Positions 23,662 to 32,867 of a stretch of DNA of 33,029 bases are shown in pieces (the stretch's first letter is position 1; each line of letters opens with the position of its first letter). Source of the stretch: Micromonospora acroterricola (GTDB lineage Bacteria; Actinomycetota; Actinomycetes; Mycobacteriales; Micromonosporaceae). Made by a program: the position numbers and the translations under genes. Below the pieces are notes generated by a model that was not told where the DNA came from, ran no database searches, and saw only the letters and a program-made list of their open reading frames with translations. The stretch is taken from NCBI RefSeq assembly GCF_003172955.1, contig NZ_QGKR01000233.1:1-33029 (forward strand). Direction: 5' to 3'.

Positions 23662-25608
23662 ATGAGCGTTGAAGAGGACACGGCCAACCACGGTCGGCTG
23701 CTGGGGACGGTGCGCGGTCCGCAGGACGTCAAGCGGATGTCCGGCGAGGAACTGGACGTTCTCGCCGCCGAGATCCGGGACTTCCTGATCGCCAAGGTCT
23801 CCCGCACCGGCGGGCACGTCGGGCCCAACCTCGGTGTGGTCGAGCTGACGCTGGCCATGCACCGCGTCTTCGACTCCCCCCGCGACCGGCTCCTGTTCGA
23901 CACCGGCCACCAGTCGTACGTGCACAAGATCCTCACCGGGCGCCAGGCCGGCTTCGACAAGCTCCGCCAGCGTGGTGGCCTCTCCGGCTACCCCAGCCAG
24001 GCCGAGAGCGAGCACGACCTGATCGAGAACTCGCACGCCTCCACCGCGCTCTCCTACGCCGACGGCCTGGCCAAGGCGTACGCCCTGCGGGGTGAGGCGC
24101 GCAGCGTCGTGGCCGTGGTCGGCGACGGCGCGCTCACCGGCGGCATGTGCTGGGAGGCGTTGAACAACATCGCCACCGCCGGCAACTCGCTGGTCATCGT
24201 GGTCAACGACAACGGCCGGTCCTACTCGCCCACCATCGGCGGCCTGGCCGACCACCTCTCCTCGCTGCGGCTCAACCCGGGCTACGAGAAGGTCCTCGAC
24301 ACGGTCAAGGACGCCCTCGGCTCCACCCCGCTGGTCGGCAAGCCGATGTACGAGGTGCTGCACGCGGTCAAGAAGGGCATCAAGGACGCGGTCGCCCCGC
24401 AGGCCATGTTCGAGGACCTCGGCATCAAGTACGTCGGCCCGGTGGACGGGCACGACGTGGCGGCGGTCGAGTCGGCGCTGCGCGCGGCGAAGAACTTCGG
24501 CGGCCCGGTGATCGTGCACGCGGTCACCCGCAAGGGGTACGGCTACCGCCCCGCCGAGGAGGACGAGGCGGACTGCCTGCACGGTCCGGGCAGCGCCTTC
24601 GACGTGGAGACCGGCGCGCTGCTGGCCGCCCCCTCGGTGAAGTGGACCCACGTCTTCGCCGACGAGCTGCTGGCCGTCGCCGACGAGCGTCCGGACGTCG
24701 TGGGCATCACCGCCGCGATGGCCGAGCCGACCGGCATCGCCAAGCTGGCCCGCAAGTACCCCGAGCGGGTGTACGACGTCGGCATTGCCGAGCAGCACGC
24801 CGCCACCTCGGCGGCCGGGCTGGCGCTGGGCGGCCTGCACCCGGTGGTCGCCGTCTACGCCACGTTCCTCAACCGCGCCTTCGACCAGGTCCTGCTGGAC
24901 GTGGCGATGCACAAGCTGCCGGTGACCTTCGTGCTGGACCGGGCGGGCATCACCGGCCCGGACGGGCCCAGCCACTACGGCATCTGGGACATGTCGGTCT
25001 TCGGGGTGGTGCCGGGGCTGCGGATCGCCGCTCCCCGGGACGCCGCGACGCTGCGCGAGGAGCTGCGCGAGGCGCTGGCCGTCAACGACGGCCCGACCGT
25101 GGTGCGCTTCCCGACCGGAGCGGTCGCCGCGGACCTGCCGGCGCTGCGCCGCGTCGGCCCGGTCGACGTGCTGGCCGAGTCGGCCCGCACCGACGTGCTG
25201 CTGGTCGCCGTCGGCTCCTTCGGCCACCTGGGCATGGAGGTGGCCGCACGGGTCGCCGAGCAGGGCTACGGCGTCACCGTCGTCGACCCCCGGTGGGTCC
25301 GCCCGGTCCCGGCCGAGCTGGTCGAGCTCGCCGCCGGCCACCGGCTCGTGGTCAGCGTCGAGGACGGCGTCCGGGTCGGTGGCGTGGGCGACGCGCTCGG
25401 CCAGGCGATGCGCGACGCCGACGTCCGGGTGCCGCTCAAGGACCTGGGCGTGCCGGCCGACTGGCACCCGCACGGCACCCGCGCCCAGATCCTCGCCGAC
25501 CTGGGCCTGACCGCGCAGGACGTGGCCCGGAACGTCACCGGGTGGATCTCCGGCCTGGACGCCACCCCGGACCGCCTGACCCCGACCAACGCTCCAGCCC
25601 AGAACTGA
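23662..25608 (+). CDS. dxs: 1-deoxy-D-xylulose-5-phosphate synthase
   Basis: A thiamine-diphosphate enzyme that condenses pyruvate with glyceraldehyde 3-phosphate to DXP, the entry step of the MEP isoprenoid pathway and a precursor source for thiamine and pyridoxal. It has 648 residues, in the normal range. The ThDP/Mg2+ motif [16 protein letters not shown] is at about residues 154-169. The transketolase-type glutamate is Glu377 in GIAEQHAA, and the C-terminal transketolase domain follows. The start ATG 23662 (MSVEED) is supported by the TAGACT box 8 nt upstream; an in-frame extension to 23584 has no support. It is single and ends at a strong bidirectional terminator. It is the counterpart of Rv2682c dxs1 in the mycobacterial order. 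Confidence 0.97.
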   Translation: MSVEEDTANHGRLLGTVRGPQDVKRMSGEELDVLAAEIRDFLIAKVSRTGGHVGPNLGVVELTLAMHRVFDSPRDRLLFDTGHQSYVHKILTGRQAGFDKLRQRGGLSGYPSQAESEHDLIENSHASTALSYADGLAKAYALRGEARSVVAVVGDGALTGGMCWEALNNIATAGNSLVIVVNDNGRSYSPTIGGLADHLSSLRLNPGYEKVLDTVKDALGSTPLVGKPMYEVLHAVKKGIKDAVAPQAMFEDLGIKYVGPVDGHDVAAVESALRAAKNFGGPVIVHAVTRKGYGYRPAEEDEADCLHGPGSAFDVETGALLAAPSVKWTHVFADELLAVADERPDVVGITAAMAEPTGIAKLARKYPERVYDVGIAEQHAATSAAGLALGGLHPVVAVYATFLNRAFDQVLLDVAMHKLPVTFVLDRAGITGPDGPSHYGIWDMSVFGVVPGLRIAAPRDAATLREELREALAVNDGPTVVRFPTGAVAADLPALRRVGPVDVLAESARTDVLLVAVGSFGHLGMEVAARVAEQGYGVTVVDPRWVRPVPAELVELAAGHRLVVSVEDGVRVGGVGDALGQAMRDADVRVPLKDLGVPADWHPHGTRAQILADLGLTAQDVARNVTGWISGLDATPDRLTPTNAPAQN

Positions 25609-25616
25609 CCCGTACC

Positions 25617-25654
25617 GCGACGGCGGGCGCCCCCGAGGGGACGCCCGCCGTCGC
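25617..25654. terminator. Strong bidirectional hairpin after dxs
   Basis: A 13-bp perfect stem GCGACGGCGGGCG / CGCCCGCCGTCGC (25617-25629 with 25642-25654). The loop itself can pair further (CCCC-GA-GGGG). It lies exactly between the convergent dxs and secreted-protein genes. Confidence 0.85.
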
Positions 25655-25658
25655 GCGT

Positions 25659-26852
25659 CTAGCGGGGGGTGATCGAGCGGTAGTGGGTCTTGTCGGTGTT
25701 GGCCAGGCTGAAGGTCTGGCTGCGCGACGGCTCGGGGACGACGACCAGGCCGGGGCGTTCGACCAGCAGCGGGGTGCCCGGCGGGACCGACAGCGAGCTG
25801 TCCCGGGTGGCTCGCCAGCTGAGCACCACCAGCGGCTGGCCGGGCACCGGTAGCTGGTAGGTCTGCAACGGGGTGGCCCGGTCGGCGGGCGAGACCACGG
25901 GCGCGCTCCCGTCGGCCGGTCGGTAGACCACCGCGGTCATCGTGCCCGCGTCGGTGTCCCAGCTGAGCTGTTGCAACTCGGCCGGCTCGCCGCCACCGAG
26001 GGCGACCTCGCCGAGCGAGCGGACCGTGAGCTTCGCCATCGGCCAGGACGTCGGCACCGACCGCGGCGCGTCCCGATCGCCGATCCGGCGCGGAATGCTG
26101 CCGAACGGGCCCCGGTCGCCGGCCAGCACGCACGTGTCCAGGCCGGTGAGCGCCCGGCGGCCCGTGCCGGACTCGTCGCGTACCAGCGGGTAGCGCGGAT
26201 CGGCGGTGCCGGTGCCCAGGTCGAGCAACCGGTCGGCGGCCCGCCCTCGGGGCAGCGACTCGGTGGCCCGGAGGGTCGCGGTCACCGGGACCGCCGTGCA
26301 GGCCGGCACGTCGACCGGCGCGCTGAGGCCGTCGGCGACGGTCAGCGCCCGGCCCTGGGGCCCGAGCAGCCGCTGCACCCGGGCGGAGACCAGGTAGCGC
26401 CGGCCGCCGGCGGTCTGCACCGGCAGCACGTCGGAGTAGACCAGGTAGCCGGGGTCGGTGTACTCGGTGGCGCGGGTGATCGCGTACCGGTCGCCGTCGC
26501 GGGTGAGTTGCAGCAGCCAGGAGGCGCTCTCGCCGGGCACGTCGGCGGCGACCAGCGCCACCGGTGCGCCGTCGACCCGGCCGGAGAAGAGGATGCCGGA
26601 CGAGGGCAGGTGCGCCCGGTCGTCGGCAGGTGACCGCCAGTCGCGTACCGCGTCGGTGACCGCCGTCGTCGTCGCGGCGTCGCCGGACAGGTCGCCGCGG
26701 GGTGGCCACACCGCCAGCGAGCCGTCCAGGCTGTCGTACCCGACCCGCAGGTCCTGCGGCTTCCGGTCGGCGACCGGACCACACGCCGTGCCGGCCAGCA
26801 GGGCGCTCAGCAGGACGGTGAGCGCCCTGCCGTGTCGGCGGCCTGGAGTCAC
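25659..26852 (-). CDS. Secreted or membrane-tethered protein of unknown function
   Basis: A 397-residue protein with an export signal: basic start (RRHGR), hydrophobic core ALTVLLSALLAGTA, and a cysteine at residue 24. The residues before the cysteine (Gly-Thr-Ala) only partly fit a lipobox, so lipoprotein processing is uncertain. The mature part is beta-rich with repeated VALVAAD and YLVSARVQR-like strands and a cysteine pair (about residues 180 and 240) that may form a disulphide. I do not recognise a domain. The start GTG 26852 is chosen because it places the signal at the N-terminus. A minus-strand TACTAT (26897-26902) would give a leader of about 38 nt. It is divergent from the first GT-C-like gene, so an envelope role together with it is possible but unproven. 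Confidence 0.78.
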   Translation of the reverse strand: MTPGRRHGRALTVLLSALLAGTACGPVADRKPQDLRVGYDSLDGSLAVWPPRGDLSGDAATTTAVTDAVRDWRSPADDRAHLPSSGILFSGRVDGAPVALVAADVPGESASWLLQLTRDGDRYAITRATEYTDPGYLVYSDVLPVQTAGGRRYLVSARVQRLLGPQGRALTVADGLSAPVDVPACTAVPVTATLRATESLPRGRAADRLLDLGTGTADPRYPLVRDESGTGRRALTGLDTCVLAGDRGPFGSIPRRIGDRDAPRSVPTSWPMAKLTVRSLGEVALGGGEPAELQQLSWDTDAGTMTAVVYRPADGSAPVVSPADRATPLQTYQLPVPGQPLVVLSWRATRDSSLSVPPGTPLLVERPGLVVVPEPSRSQTFSLANTDKTHYRSITPR

Positions 26853-26896
26853 CTGATCCGTCCCCGATCGCCTCGTCGTCGCTGTCGGAAAGCGCC

Positions 26897-26902
26897 ATAG
26901 TA
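26897..26902 (-). promoter_or_regulatory. Candidate -10 box (TACTAT) for the secreted-protein gene
   Basis: A close match to TATAAT/TANNNT on the minus strand, about 45 nt upstream of the chosen GTG. No clear -35. Confidence 0.4.
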
Positions 26903-26992
26903 CGAGATGTCCGGCGCAGCGCCTCAGGTGGCCGCCGACCAACCCACCACAGTGGACATCACCGGGGCTTTAGTGCCCTTTCGTCGCTCCGG

Positions 26993-26998
26993 TAGACT
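26993..26998 (+). promoter_or_regulatory. Candidate -10 box (TAGACT) for the first GT-C-like gene
   Basis: TAGACT ends 9 nt before GTG 27008, with no ribosome binding site between. It is identical to the dxs box, and the following bases (CC-GCCG) are also alike. TTAGTG at 26970-26975 is a weak -35 candidate. Confidence 0.45.
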
Positions 26999-27007
26999 CC
27001 GCCGACT

Positions 27008-28990
27008 GTGACGCCTGCCGAGTCCCGCGCCCTGTCCGCGCCGCACCGGGAGGCGGCGGCCCGCCCCGACGAGACAGTGAGCCGGCACACGCCGGTCGAT
27101 CCGGCCGTCGCCTCGGTCGCACCCGCCAGGGTCCCCGACGTCGCCGGGCCCGCGCTGCCCGGACCGGCCGCGCCAGCCGAGGTCGGTACGGACGACGACG
27201 CGGGCTCCGCGGTGAAGGCGCCGGCCGGGACGCGGCGACGCTGGTGGACGGGGTGGACGCGGCGGCGGCAGAACCTGGCTGTGGGCGTGCTGTTCCTGCT
27301 CGCCGCGCTCTGGGTGACCAGCCGCATCTGGCTGGACCCGGCCGGACGGGTGGCCTCGCTCTACACCGGCGACCCGGCCCAGGTGCAGTTCTTCCTCGCC
27401 CACTCGGTACGGGTGGTGCTGCACGGCGAGTACCCGTTCTACACCGAGCAGTTCAACTACCCCGACGGCGTCAACCTGATGGCCAACACCGCCGTGCTGG
27501 CGCTCGGCATCCCGATGGTGCCGGTGACGCTGCTCTTCGGGCCGGCGGTGTCCTTCGTGGCGCTGGTGACGCTCGGCCTCGCCGGCACCGCCATGGCCTG
27601 GTACGTCGTGCTCTCCCGACACCTGGTGCGGACGCCGCTCGCCGCGGCCGTCGGCGGTTGGTTCTGCGGGTTCTCCCCGGCGATGCTCTCGCACGCCAGC
27701 TGGCACCCGAACATCATCAGCCAGTTCCTGCTGCCGTTCATCGTCTGGCGGGTGCTGGTCCTCACCCGGTCCCGCCGGCCGGTGCGCGACGGGACGTTGC
27801 TGGCGGTGCTGGTCACCGCGCAGGCGTTCATCAACGAGGAGATCCTGCTCTTCACGGCGCTGGCCTGCGGGGTGTTCCTGCTCGCGGTGCTCGCCCAGGA
27901 GCCGGCCCGCTGGTGGGCTGCCTGGCGACCGCTGGCCGCCGGCCTGGCGGCGTGCGCGCTGCTGGCCGGGGCGCTGCTCGCGTACCCGCTGTACGTGCAG
28001 TTCGCCGGGCCGATGGCGTACCACGGGCTCAGCGACGCGGTGCAGGACTACGGCAACGACATCGCCGCCTTCTTCGCCCCCGGCTCGCCCACCCTCGGCG
28101 GCAACCAGCGGGCCAACATCAACCTGGCGCCGAACTACTCCGAGGAGAACGCCTTCTTCGGCTGGAGCCTGTCGATGCTCGCCGTCGGCATCGTGGTGTG
28201 GCTGCGGCGGGAGCTGATCGTCCGGGCGCTCGCCATCACCGGCGGGTTCTTCGCCGTGCTCTCCCTCGGCGAGCGGGTCTCCTGGTGGGACCGGGAGCTG
28301 GTCGGCGGCCCCTGGCAGTGGCTGGTCCACCTGCCGCTGCTGGACGCGGTGGTGCCGACCCGCTTCGGCCTGATCACCAGCGTGGTGGTCGGTCTGCTGC
28401 TCGCGCTGGCCGTCGAGCGGGCCTGGGCGCTGCGCCCGGCCGACCGGCGTACCGTGCGGACGCTCACCGCGGCCGGCCTGGCGTTCGCGTTGCTGCCGAT
28501 CGTCCCGATGCCGCTGCGGATGGTCTCCCGGCCGCCGGTGCCGCACTTCATCACCGCCGACCGCTGGCGGGCGTACGTGGGCCCGGACCAGACGCTGGTG
28601 CCGGTCCCGGTGCCCAGCATGGGCAACACGCACGGCATGCGCTGGGCGGCGTCCACCAACCTCGACTTCAAGATCCCCGGCGGCTACTTCCTCGCCCCCC
28701 GCAACGGCAACACGGGTGACCCGGGCCGGTTCGGCGGCCGCCCCAGCGGGGTGGGCCAACTGCTGGAGGAGGTGGCGACCACCGGCCGGACGCCGAAGCT
28801 GGACGACCGGCAGCGCCGCCGCTTCATGGACGAGCTGCGACACTGGCGGGCGGCGATCCTGGTGCTGCCGCTGCGGCAGCAGAACGCCGAGCCGCTGCGG
28901 CGTACCGTCGAGGAACTGGTCGGTCCCGGTCGCCAGGAGCTGGACGTCTGGGTGTGGGACGTCCGGACGCTGACCGACCGCTCGGTCTGA
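27008..28990 (+). CDS. Multi-pass membrane protein, GT-C glycosyltransferase-like (paralog 1 of 3)
   Basis: A 660-residue protein. Residues 1-85 are cytosolic and Pro/Ala-rich, then a first membrane helix (about 88-106) and a periplasmic loop with Asp122 and the motif PDGVNLMAN (152-160). About ten more helices follow to about residue 500, and a C-terminal extracytoplasmic domain ends in DVWVWDVR. An acidic residue in the first outer loop followed by a large loop and many helices is the layout of GT-C enzymes that use polyprenyl-phosphate sugars, but no family signature proves this. An FINEE motif in the middle and PGGYFLAP near the C-terminus are shared with the two neighbours. It overlaps the next gene by 1 nt. 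The substrate is unknown. Confidence 0.8.
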   Translation: MTPAESRALSAPHREAAARPDETVSRHTPVDPAVASVAPARVPDVAGPALPGPAAPAEVGTDDDAGSAVKAPAGTRRRWWTGWTRRRQNLAVGVLFLLAALWVTSRIWLDPAGRVASLYTGDPAQVQFFLAHSVRVVLHGEYPFYTEQFNYPDGVNLMANTAVLALGIPMVPVTLLFGPAVSFVALVTLGLAGTAMAWYVVLSRHLVRTPLAAAVGGWFCGFSPAMLSHASWHPNIISQFLLPFIVWRVLVLTRSRRPVRDGTLLAVLVTAQAFINEEILLFTALACGVFLLAVLAQEPARWWAAWRPLAAGLAACALLAGALLAYPLYVQFAGPMAYHGLSDAVQDYGNDIAAFFAPGSPTLGGNQRANINLAPNYSEENAFFGWSLSMLAVGIVVWLRRELIVRALAITGGFFAVLSLGERVSWWDRELVGGPWQWLVHLPLLDAVVPTRFGLITSVVVGLLLALAVERAWALRPADRRTVRTLTAAGLAFALLPIVPMPLRMVSRPPVPHFITADRWRAYVGPDQTLVPVPVPSMGNTHGMRWAASTNLDFKIPGGYFLAPRNGNTGDPGRFGGRPSGVGQLLEEVATTGRTPKLDDRQRRRFMDELRHWRAAILVLPLRQQNAEPLRRTVEELVGPGRQELDVWVWDVRTLTDRSV

Positions 28991-30795
28991 TGGCCACCGG
29001 GACTGCCTCCTCGGCGACGGCGGACCCGGCGGAGGCGGTCACGGCGACGCCCCGCCGGTCCCGGCGCGCCTGGCTCCCCGACGCGCTGGTGGTGGCGGGC
29101 TACCTCGGTCTGGCCGTGCTGCTGACCAGCGGTCAGTGGCGTCATCCCGGGCGGCTGTTCCACCAGGCGGGCGACCAGGTCCTCTTCGAGTGGATGCTGG
29201 CCCGCGCGGCTCGCGCGGTGACGGAGGGGGAGAACCCGCTCTACAGCACCGCGCTGAACGCGCCGGACGGGGTCAACCTGATGGCGAACACCTCGGTGCT
29301 CGGCCTGGGTGTCCCGCTGGCCCCGGTGACCCTGCTCCTCGGCTCGCAGGCGGCGTTCTGCGTGGCGGTCGTCTGCTGCCTCGCCGGCACCGCGACGGCC
29401 TGGTACGCGCTGCTGCGGCGCCGGCTGGTCACCGGCCGGTCCGCGGCGGCGATCGGCGGGCTGGTCTGTGGCTTCGCCCCCGGCATGGTCGCCCAGGCGG
29501 GAGCGCACCTGCACGTGGCCGCCCAGTTCCTGGTGCCCGCGATCCTGGCCCTGGTGTTCCGGCCCGGGCGGGCTTCCGGCGGGGTGTGGCGGCCCGGCGT
29601 CGGTCTCGGGCTGCTGCTCGTCTGGCAGGTCTTCATCGGCGAGGAGGTGCTGGTCTTCCTGGCGCTCGCCGCCGGGGTGTTCGCCCTCGGTTACGCGCTG
29701 GCTGACCGGGTGGCGGCCCGGCGGGTCGCGCCGGCCCTGTTCGGCCGGCTCGGGGTGGCGGCCGTCGTGGCGACGGTGCTGCTGGCGTACCCGCTGTGGT
29801 TCCAGTTCCACGGCCCGCAGCACTACTCGGGGATGGCGTTCGCCGCGCACGGTTTCCAGCTGGACGCGGCCTCGTACACCGCGTCGGCCCGGCAGACCGT
29901 GCTCGGTGACGACTGGCTGCCGGGGCTGCTCTCGCCGAACCCGACCGAGGAGAACTCGTTCTTCGGGCCGGGGCTGCTGGTGCTCGCCGTGGTGATCGTG
30001 ATCTGGCTGTGGCGACGGCCGCTGGTCCGTGCGCTGGCCGGCTGCGGAGCGGTCTTCGCCCTGCTGTCGCTCGGCACCGAGCTGCGGGTGGACGGCACGG
30101 CCACCGGCGTCCCGGGGCCGTACCGGCTGGTCGCCGGGCTGCCGCTGCTCGACCTCGCGGTCCCGGCGCGGTTCGCGCTGGTCTGCGTGCCGGTGCTGGG
30201 CGTGCTGACGGCGCTCTCCCTGGACCGGGTCCGGGAGGTGCGTCGGCAGCCGACCGCGCCGGGGCTGCCGGTGCGTCTGTTGTGGACCGGCGCGGTGGCC
30301 GCCGCGCTGCTGCCCCTGGTCCCGACGCCGATCCGGGCGGTGCCGGTGGCGCCGGTGCCGACGTTCGTCGCCGACGGCGGGTGGCGGCCGCTGGTGCCAC
30401 CCGGCCGGACCGTGGTCGCGGTGCCCCCGGTCACCGGCGCCGCGCTGAGCCCGGTGATGCTCTGGTCCGCCCGCACGGGGCTGGCGTTCCGCGCGCCGGG
30501 CGGGTACTTCATCGGCCCGACGGGCCCGGACGACCCGGCGGCGCGCTGGGGTGCGCCCGACCGGCCCACGGCCGTGCTGCTGCGCCGCGTCGCCGAGACC
30601 GGCGCGGTGCCCGTCCTCACCGACGCCGACCGCCGGCAGGCCGTCGAGGACCTGCGGCACTGGCGCGCCGCGCTGGTGGTGCTCGGCCGGTTGGCGCACC
30701 CCGAACCGGTCCGCCGGACGGTCGAGGAGCTGCTCGGCCCCGGCCGGCCGGTCGACGGAGGGTGGGTGTGGGACGTTCGGGACCAGGTCGGCTGA
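28990..30795 (+). CDS. Multi-pass membrane protein, GT-C glycosyltransferase-like (paralog 2 of 3)
   Basis: A 601-residue paralog of its neighbours with a shorter cytosolic start (about 28 residues). Key shared points: Asp62 in the first outer loop, PDGVNLMAN at 92-100 (again 31 residues after the Asp), a FIGEE motif in place of FINEE, LAYPLWFQF, EENSFFG, PGGYFIGP and a C-terminal WVWDVR. The ATG at 28990 shares its A with the stop codon of paralog 1 (TGATG), so translation is coupled and the two products are made together, perhaps as a pair. The stop codon lies in the first copy of a 20-bp tandem repeat. A function in envelope sugar transfer is an inference from topology. Confidence 0.8.
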   Translation: MATGTASSATADPAEAVTATPRRSRRAWLPDALVVAGYLGLAVLLTSGQWRHPGRLFHQAGDQVLFEWMLARAARAVTEGENPLYSTALNAPDGVNLMANTSVLGLGVPLAPVTLLLGSQAAFCVAVVCCLAGTATAWYALLRRRLVTGRSAAAIGGLVCGFAPGMVAQAGAHLHVAAQFLVPAILALVFRPGRASGGVWRPGVGLGLLLVWQVFIGEEVLVFLALAAGVFALGYALADRVAARRVAPALFGRLGVAAVVATVLLAYPLWFQFHGPQHYSGMAFAAHGFQLDAASYTASARQTVLGDDWLPGLLSPNPTEENSFFGPGLLVLAVVIVIWLWRRPLVRALAGCGAVFALLSLGTELRVDGTATGVPGPYRLVAGLPLLDLAVPARFALVCVPVLGVLTALSLDRVREVRRQPTAPGLPVRLLWTGAVAAALLPLVPTPIRAVPVAPVPTFVADGGWRPLVPPGRTVVAVPPVTGAALSPVMLWSARTGLAFRAPGGYFIGPTGPDDPAARWGAPDRPTAVLLRRVAETGAVPVLTDADRRQAVEDLRHWRAALVVLGRLAHPEPVRRTVEELLGPGRPVDGGWVWDVRDQVG

Positions 30796-30830
30796 CCCGC
30801 CGGCACAGCGGCTGACCCGCCGGCACAGCG
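30791..30830. repeat. 20-bp tandem repeat across the stop codon of paralog 2
   Basis: GCTGACCCGCCGGCACAGCG occurs at 30791-30810 and 30811-30830, followed by a 7-bp partial copy. The stop TGA (30793-30795) is inside copy one. A small hairpin AGCCG/CGGCT (30838-30852) follows between the convergent genes. Confidence 0.85.
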
Positions 30831-30854
30831 GCTGACCAGCCGACCAACGGCTAA

Positions 30855-32750
30855 CTAGCCCACCAGCGCGCGGACGTCCCAGACCCAGACGTCGTCGACC
30901 CGCTGCGGCGGCCCGATCAGGGCGGTGACCAGCTCGCGGAGCACCGCCTCGCGCGGATGGGCCCCGAGCACCACCACCGACGCCCGCCAGAACCGCAGGT
31001 CCTCGACGGCCTGGCGGCGGTTCTCGTCGGTGAGCGCGGGGACGGCGCCGGCGTCCATCGTGGAGTAGATGAGGCTGCTCGTCGGCCGGTTCGGCGCGCC
31101 GAAGACCCCCTCGCCCACCTCGTTCGGGCCGATGAAGTAGCCGCCCGGGACGGGGAACTGCTGGCCGGTCAACGCGTTCCAGCGCAGCGTGGGCAGGCCG
31201 TGCACGTTACTGGGGATCGGCACCGGCACCAGCGTCCGGCCCGCCGGCACGTACGGTCGCCAGCCACCGGCGGTGATGAAGTGCGGCGGTGGGTCCACCG
31301 GCTGGGCCGGCAGCGGCCGGGGGAAGAGCGGCAGCAGGGCGAGGGCGACCGCCGCGTACCCCACCGGGCGCAACCACCGCCGGCCCGACGCCAGCGGTGC
31401 CGGCGCCTCGCCGGGCGTCGTCGAGGTTGGCTCGCCGGCGCGCGGAGCCGGCACCCGGGCCCGGTCGGTCACCGGGCGGCCCTGGCGGGACGCGGCGTCC
31501 CAGATCAGCGCGAGCAGCACGCCCACCGCGGCGGCCACCACCAGGGTCAGCCGGGTCGGCATCATCATCTCGACCAGTGGCAGGTCGTCCGGCACGTACG
31601 ACCACGGGCCGCGCACGTCGGTCTCCACGCCGTTGAAGCGCACCACCGGCCCGATCGCGGCCACGGTGAAGACCACGATCAGCACCGCGACGATCCGGGC
31701 GGCCAGCGACCGGCGCACGAGCAGCACCAGGGCCACCACCGAGAGCAGCACCAGCGGCCAACCGAACCAGGTGTTCTGCTCGGTCATCCCGATCGTCTTC
31801 TCCACGGCCGGGTCACCGGCCCAGGTGTCCCGGGCGAAGGTGACGAAGGCGACCAGGTCCTCGCCCCAGTTGTGGAAGACGCCGCCCTGTAGGCCGCGGT
31901 AGGACTGCGGACCGTTGAACTGGAACCAGATCGGGTACGCGGCGAGCAGCAGCGCCAGCCCACCCGCGACACCGAGCCCGGCGGCGAACGGGCCGGCCTC
32001 GGCGCGCGCCGCCCGTGGCCGCTGCACGGCGTACGCCAGCACGACGACCAGGCAGGCCAACGCGGTGAGGAGCAGCATCTCCTCGTTGATGAAGATCTGG
32101 TACGCCACCAGCGCCCCGAGCACCAGCCCGTTGCGCCGCCACCGCCCGGGCTCGCCCAACCGCAGCACCCGCACCACGATCAGCGGGAGCAGGAAGTTGG
32201 ACACGAAGTTGGGCTGCCCGTTGGCGTGGTGAATGATCCCCGGCGCGAAGCCGAGGAAGGCGCCGCCGACGAACGCCGCCGCCCGGGAGCGCACCAGGTA
32301 CCGGGAGAGCATCCAGTACGAGGTGCCGGCGGTCGCCGCCAACGCCCCGCCCAGGTAGAGCGCGTACATCACCTGAGGGCCGAGCAGCATGGTGAGCGGG
32401 GACAACGGCAGCGTCACCCCGAGCAGCGAGGTGTTGGCCATCATGTTCACCCCGTCCGGGGCGTTCTGCCGCGCCGTGAACAGCGGGTTCTCCAGGTGCC
32501 GCACCGAGTACGCGCCATGCGCGAACAGCCACTCGAACCAACTGTGGTCGGTGGGCAGGTGCGAGGAGACCCGGCCCTGCACGTCCCCCCAGTAGTTGAG
32601 GCACACGAAGACGCCCAGCACCACATAGGCTCCGAGGGCCAGCAGGTCGGCGCGGACCGGTCGGCGTGGAGGCCGTCGTGTCGGCTCGACCTCGACGGGA
32701 ACGGCGTCGGTCACGGAGTTCAGCGAGGGGTCTACCACCGGCACGGCCAC
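30855..32750 (-). CDS. Multi-pass membrane protein, GT-C glycosyltransferase-like (paralog 3 of 3)
   Basis: A 631-residue paralog on the opposite strand, convergent with paralog 2. The cytosolic start is about 35 residues, the first helix is at about 36-52, and Asp68 is in the first outer loop. PDGVNMMAN is at 98-106, keeping the 31-residue spacing from Asp. FINEE, LAAYPIWFQFNGPQSY, TEQNTWFG, PGGYFIGP and a final DVWVWDVRALVG are all shared. A hydrophilic insert with Pro/Ala/Thr lies at about 425-455. The start GTG 32750 has TACGAT 8 nt upstream and no Shine-Dalgarno, implying a leaderless mRNA. It is separately transcribed from the other two. The function is unknown, and membrane-embedded sugar transfer is the best guess. 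Confidence 0.8.
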   Translation of the reverse strand: MAVPVVDPSLNSVTDAVPVEVEPTRRPPRRPVRADLLALGAYVVLGVFVCLNYWGDVQGRVSSHLPTDHSWFEWLFAHGAYSVRHLENPLFTARQNAPDGVNMMANTSLLGVTLPLSPLTMLLGPQVMYALYLGGALAATAGTSYWMLSRYLVRSRAAAFVGGAFLGFAPGIIHHANGQPNFVSNFLLPLIVVRVLRLGEPGRWRRNGLVLGALVAYQIFINEEMLLLTALACLVVVLAYAVQRPRAARAEAGPFAAGLGVAGGLALLLAAYPIWFQFNGPQSYRGLQGGVFHNWGEDLVAFVTFARDTWAGDPAVEKTIGMTEQNTWFGWPLVLLSVVALVLLVRRSLAARIVAVLIVVFTVAAIGPVVRFNGVETDVRGPWSYVPDDLPLVEMMMPTRLTLVVAAAVGVLLALIWDAASRQGRPVTDRARVPAPRAGEPTSTTPGEAPAPLASGRRWLRPVGYAAVALALLPLFPRPLPAQPVDPPPHFITAGGWRPYVPAGRTLVPVPIPSNVHGLPTLRWNALTGQQFPVPGGYFIGPNEVGEGVFGAPNRPTSSLIYSTMDAGAVPALTDENRRQAVEDLRFWRASVVVLGAHPREAVLRELVTALIGPPQRVDDVWVWDVRALVG

Positions 32751-32758
32751 GACGGGCC

Positions 32759-32764
32759 ATCGTA
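32759..32764 (-). promoter_or_regulatory. Candidate -10 box (TACGAT) for paralog 3
   Basis: On the minus strand TACGAT ends 8 nt before GTG 32750 with no ribosome binding site between. It fits the leaderless pattern seen at several other genes of the window. Confidence 0.5.
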
Positions 32765-32867
32765 CAGGCGGGGATGCGTCGCTTTTGCCGGGCCGGTACG
32801 CCCAACGGTCGGTTTGCCAGGGTGGTGGCCACCGGCCGGCCGGACGCGGTGACGGGAAGGACGGTCG

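Noticed and set aside
26829..26852. Firm lipoprotein call for the secreted protein
   Set aside because: The residues before Cys24 are Gly-Thr-Ala, with Gly where Leu/Val/Ile is normal at -3, so the lipobox is atypical. Only secretion or tethering is claimed.
23053..26898. A 1281-codon open frame on the minus strand opposite anmK and dxs
   Set aside because: It runs antisense to two genes with clear catalytic motifs. Its composition is Arg/Gly/His/Val-rich as expected from the high-G+C third positions of the real genes. It has no recognisable domain. It is a shadow frame.
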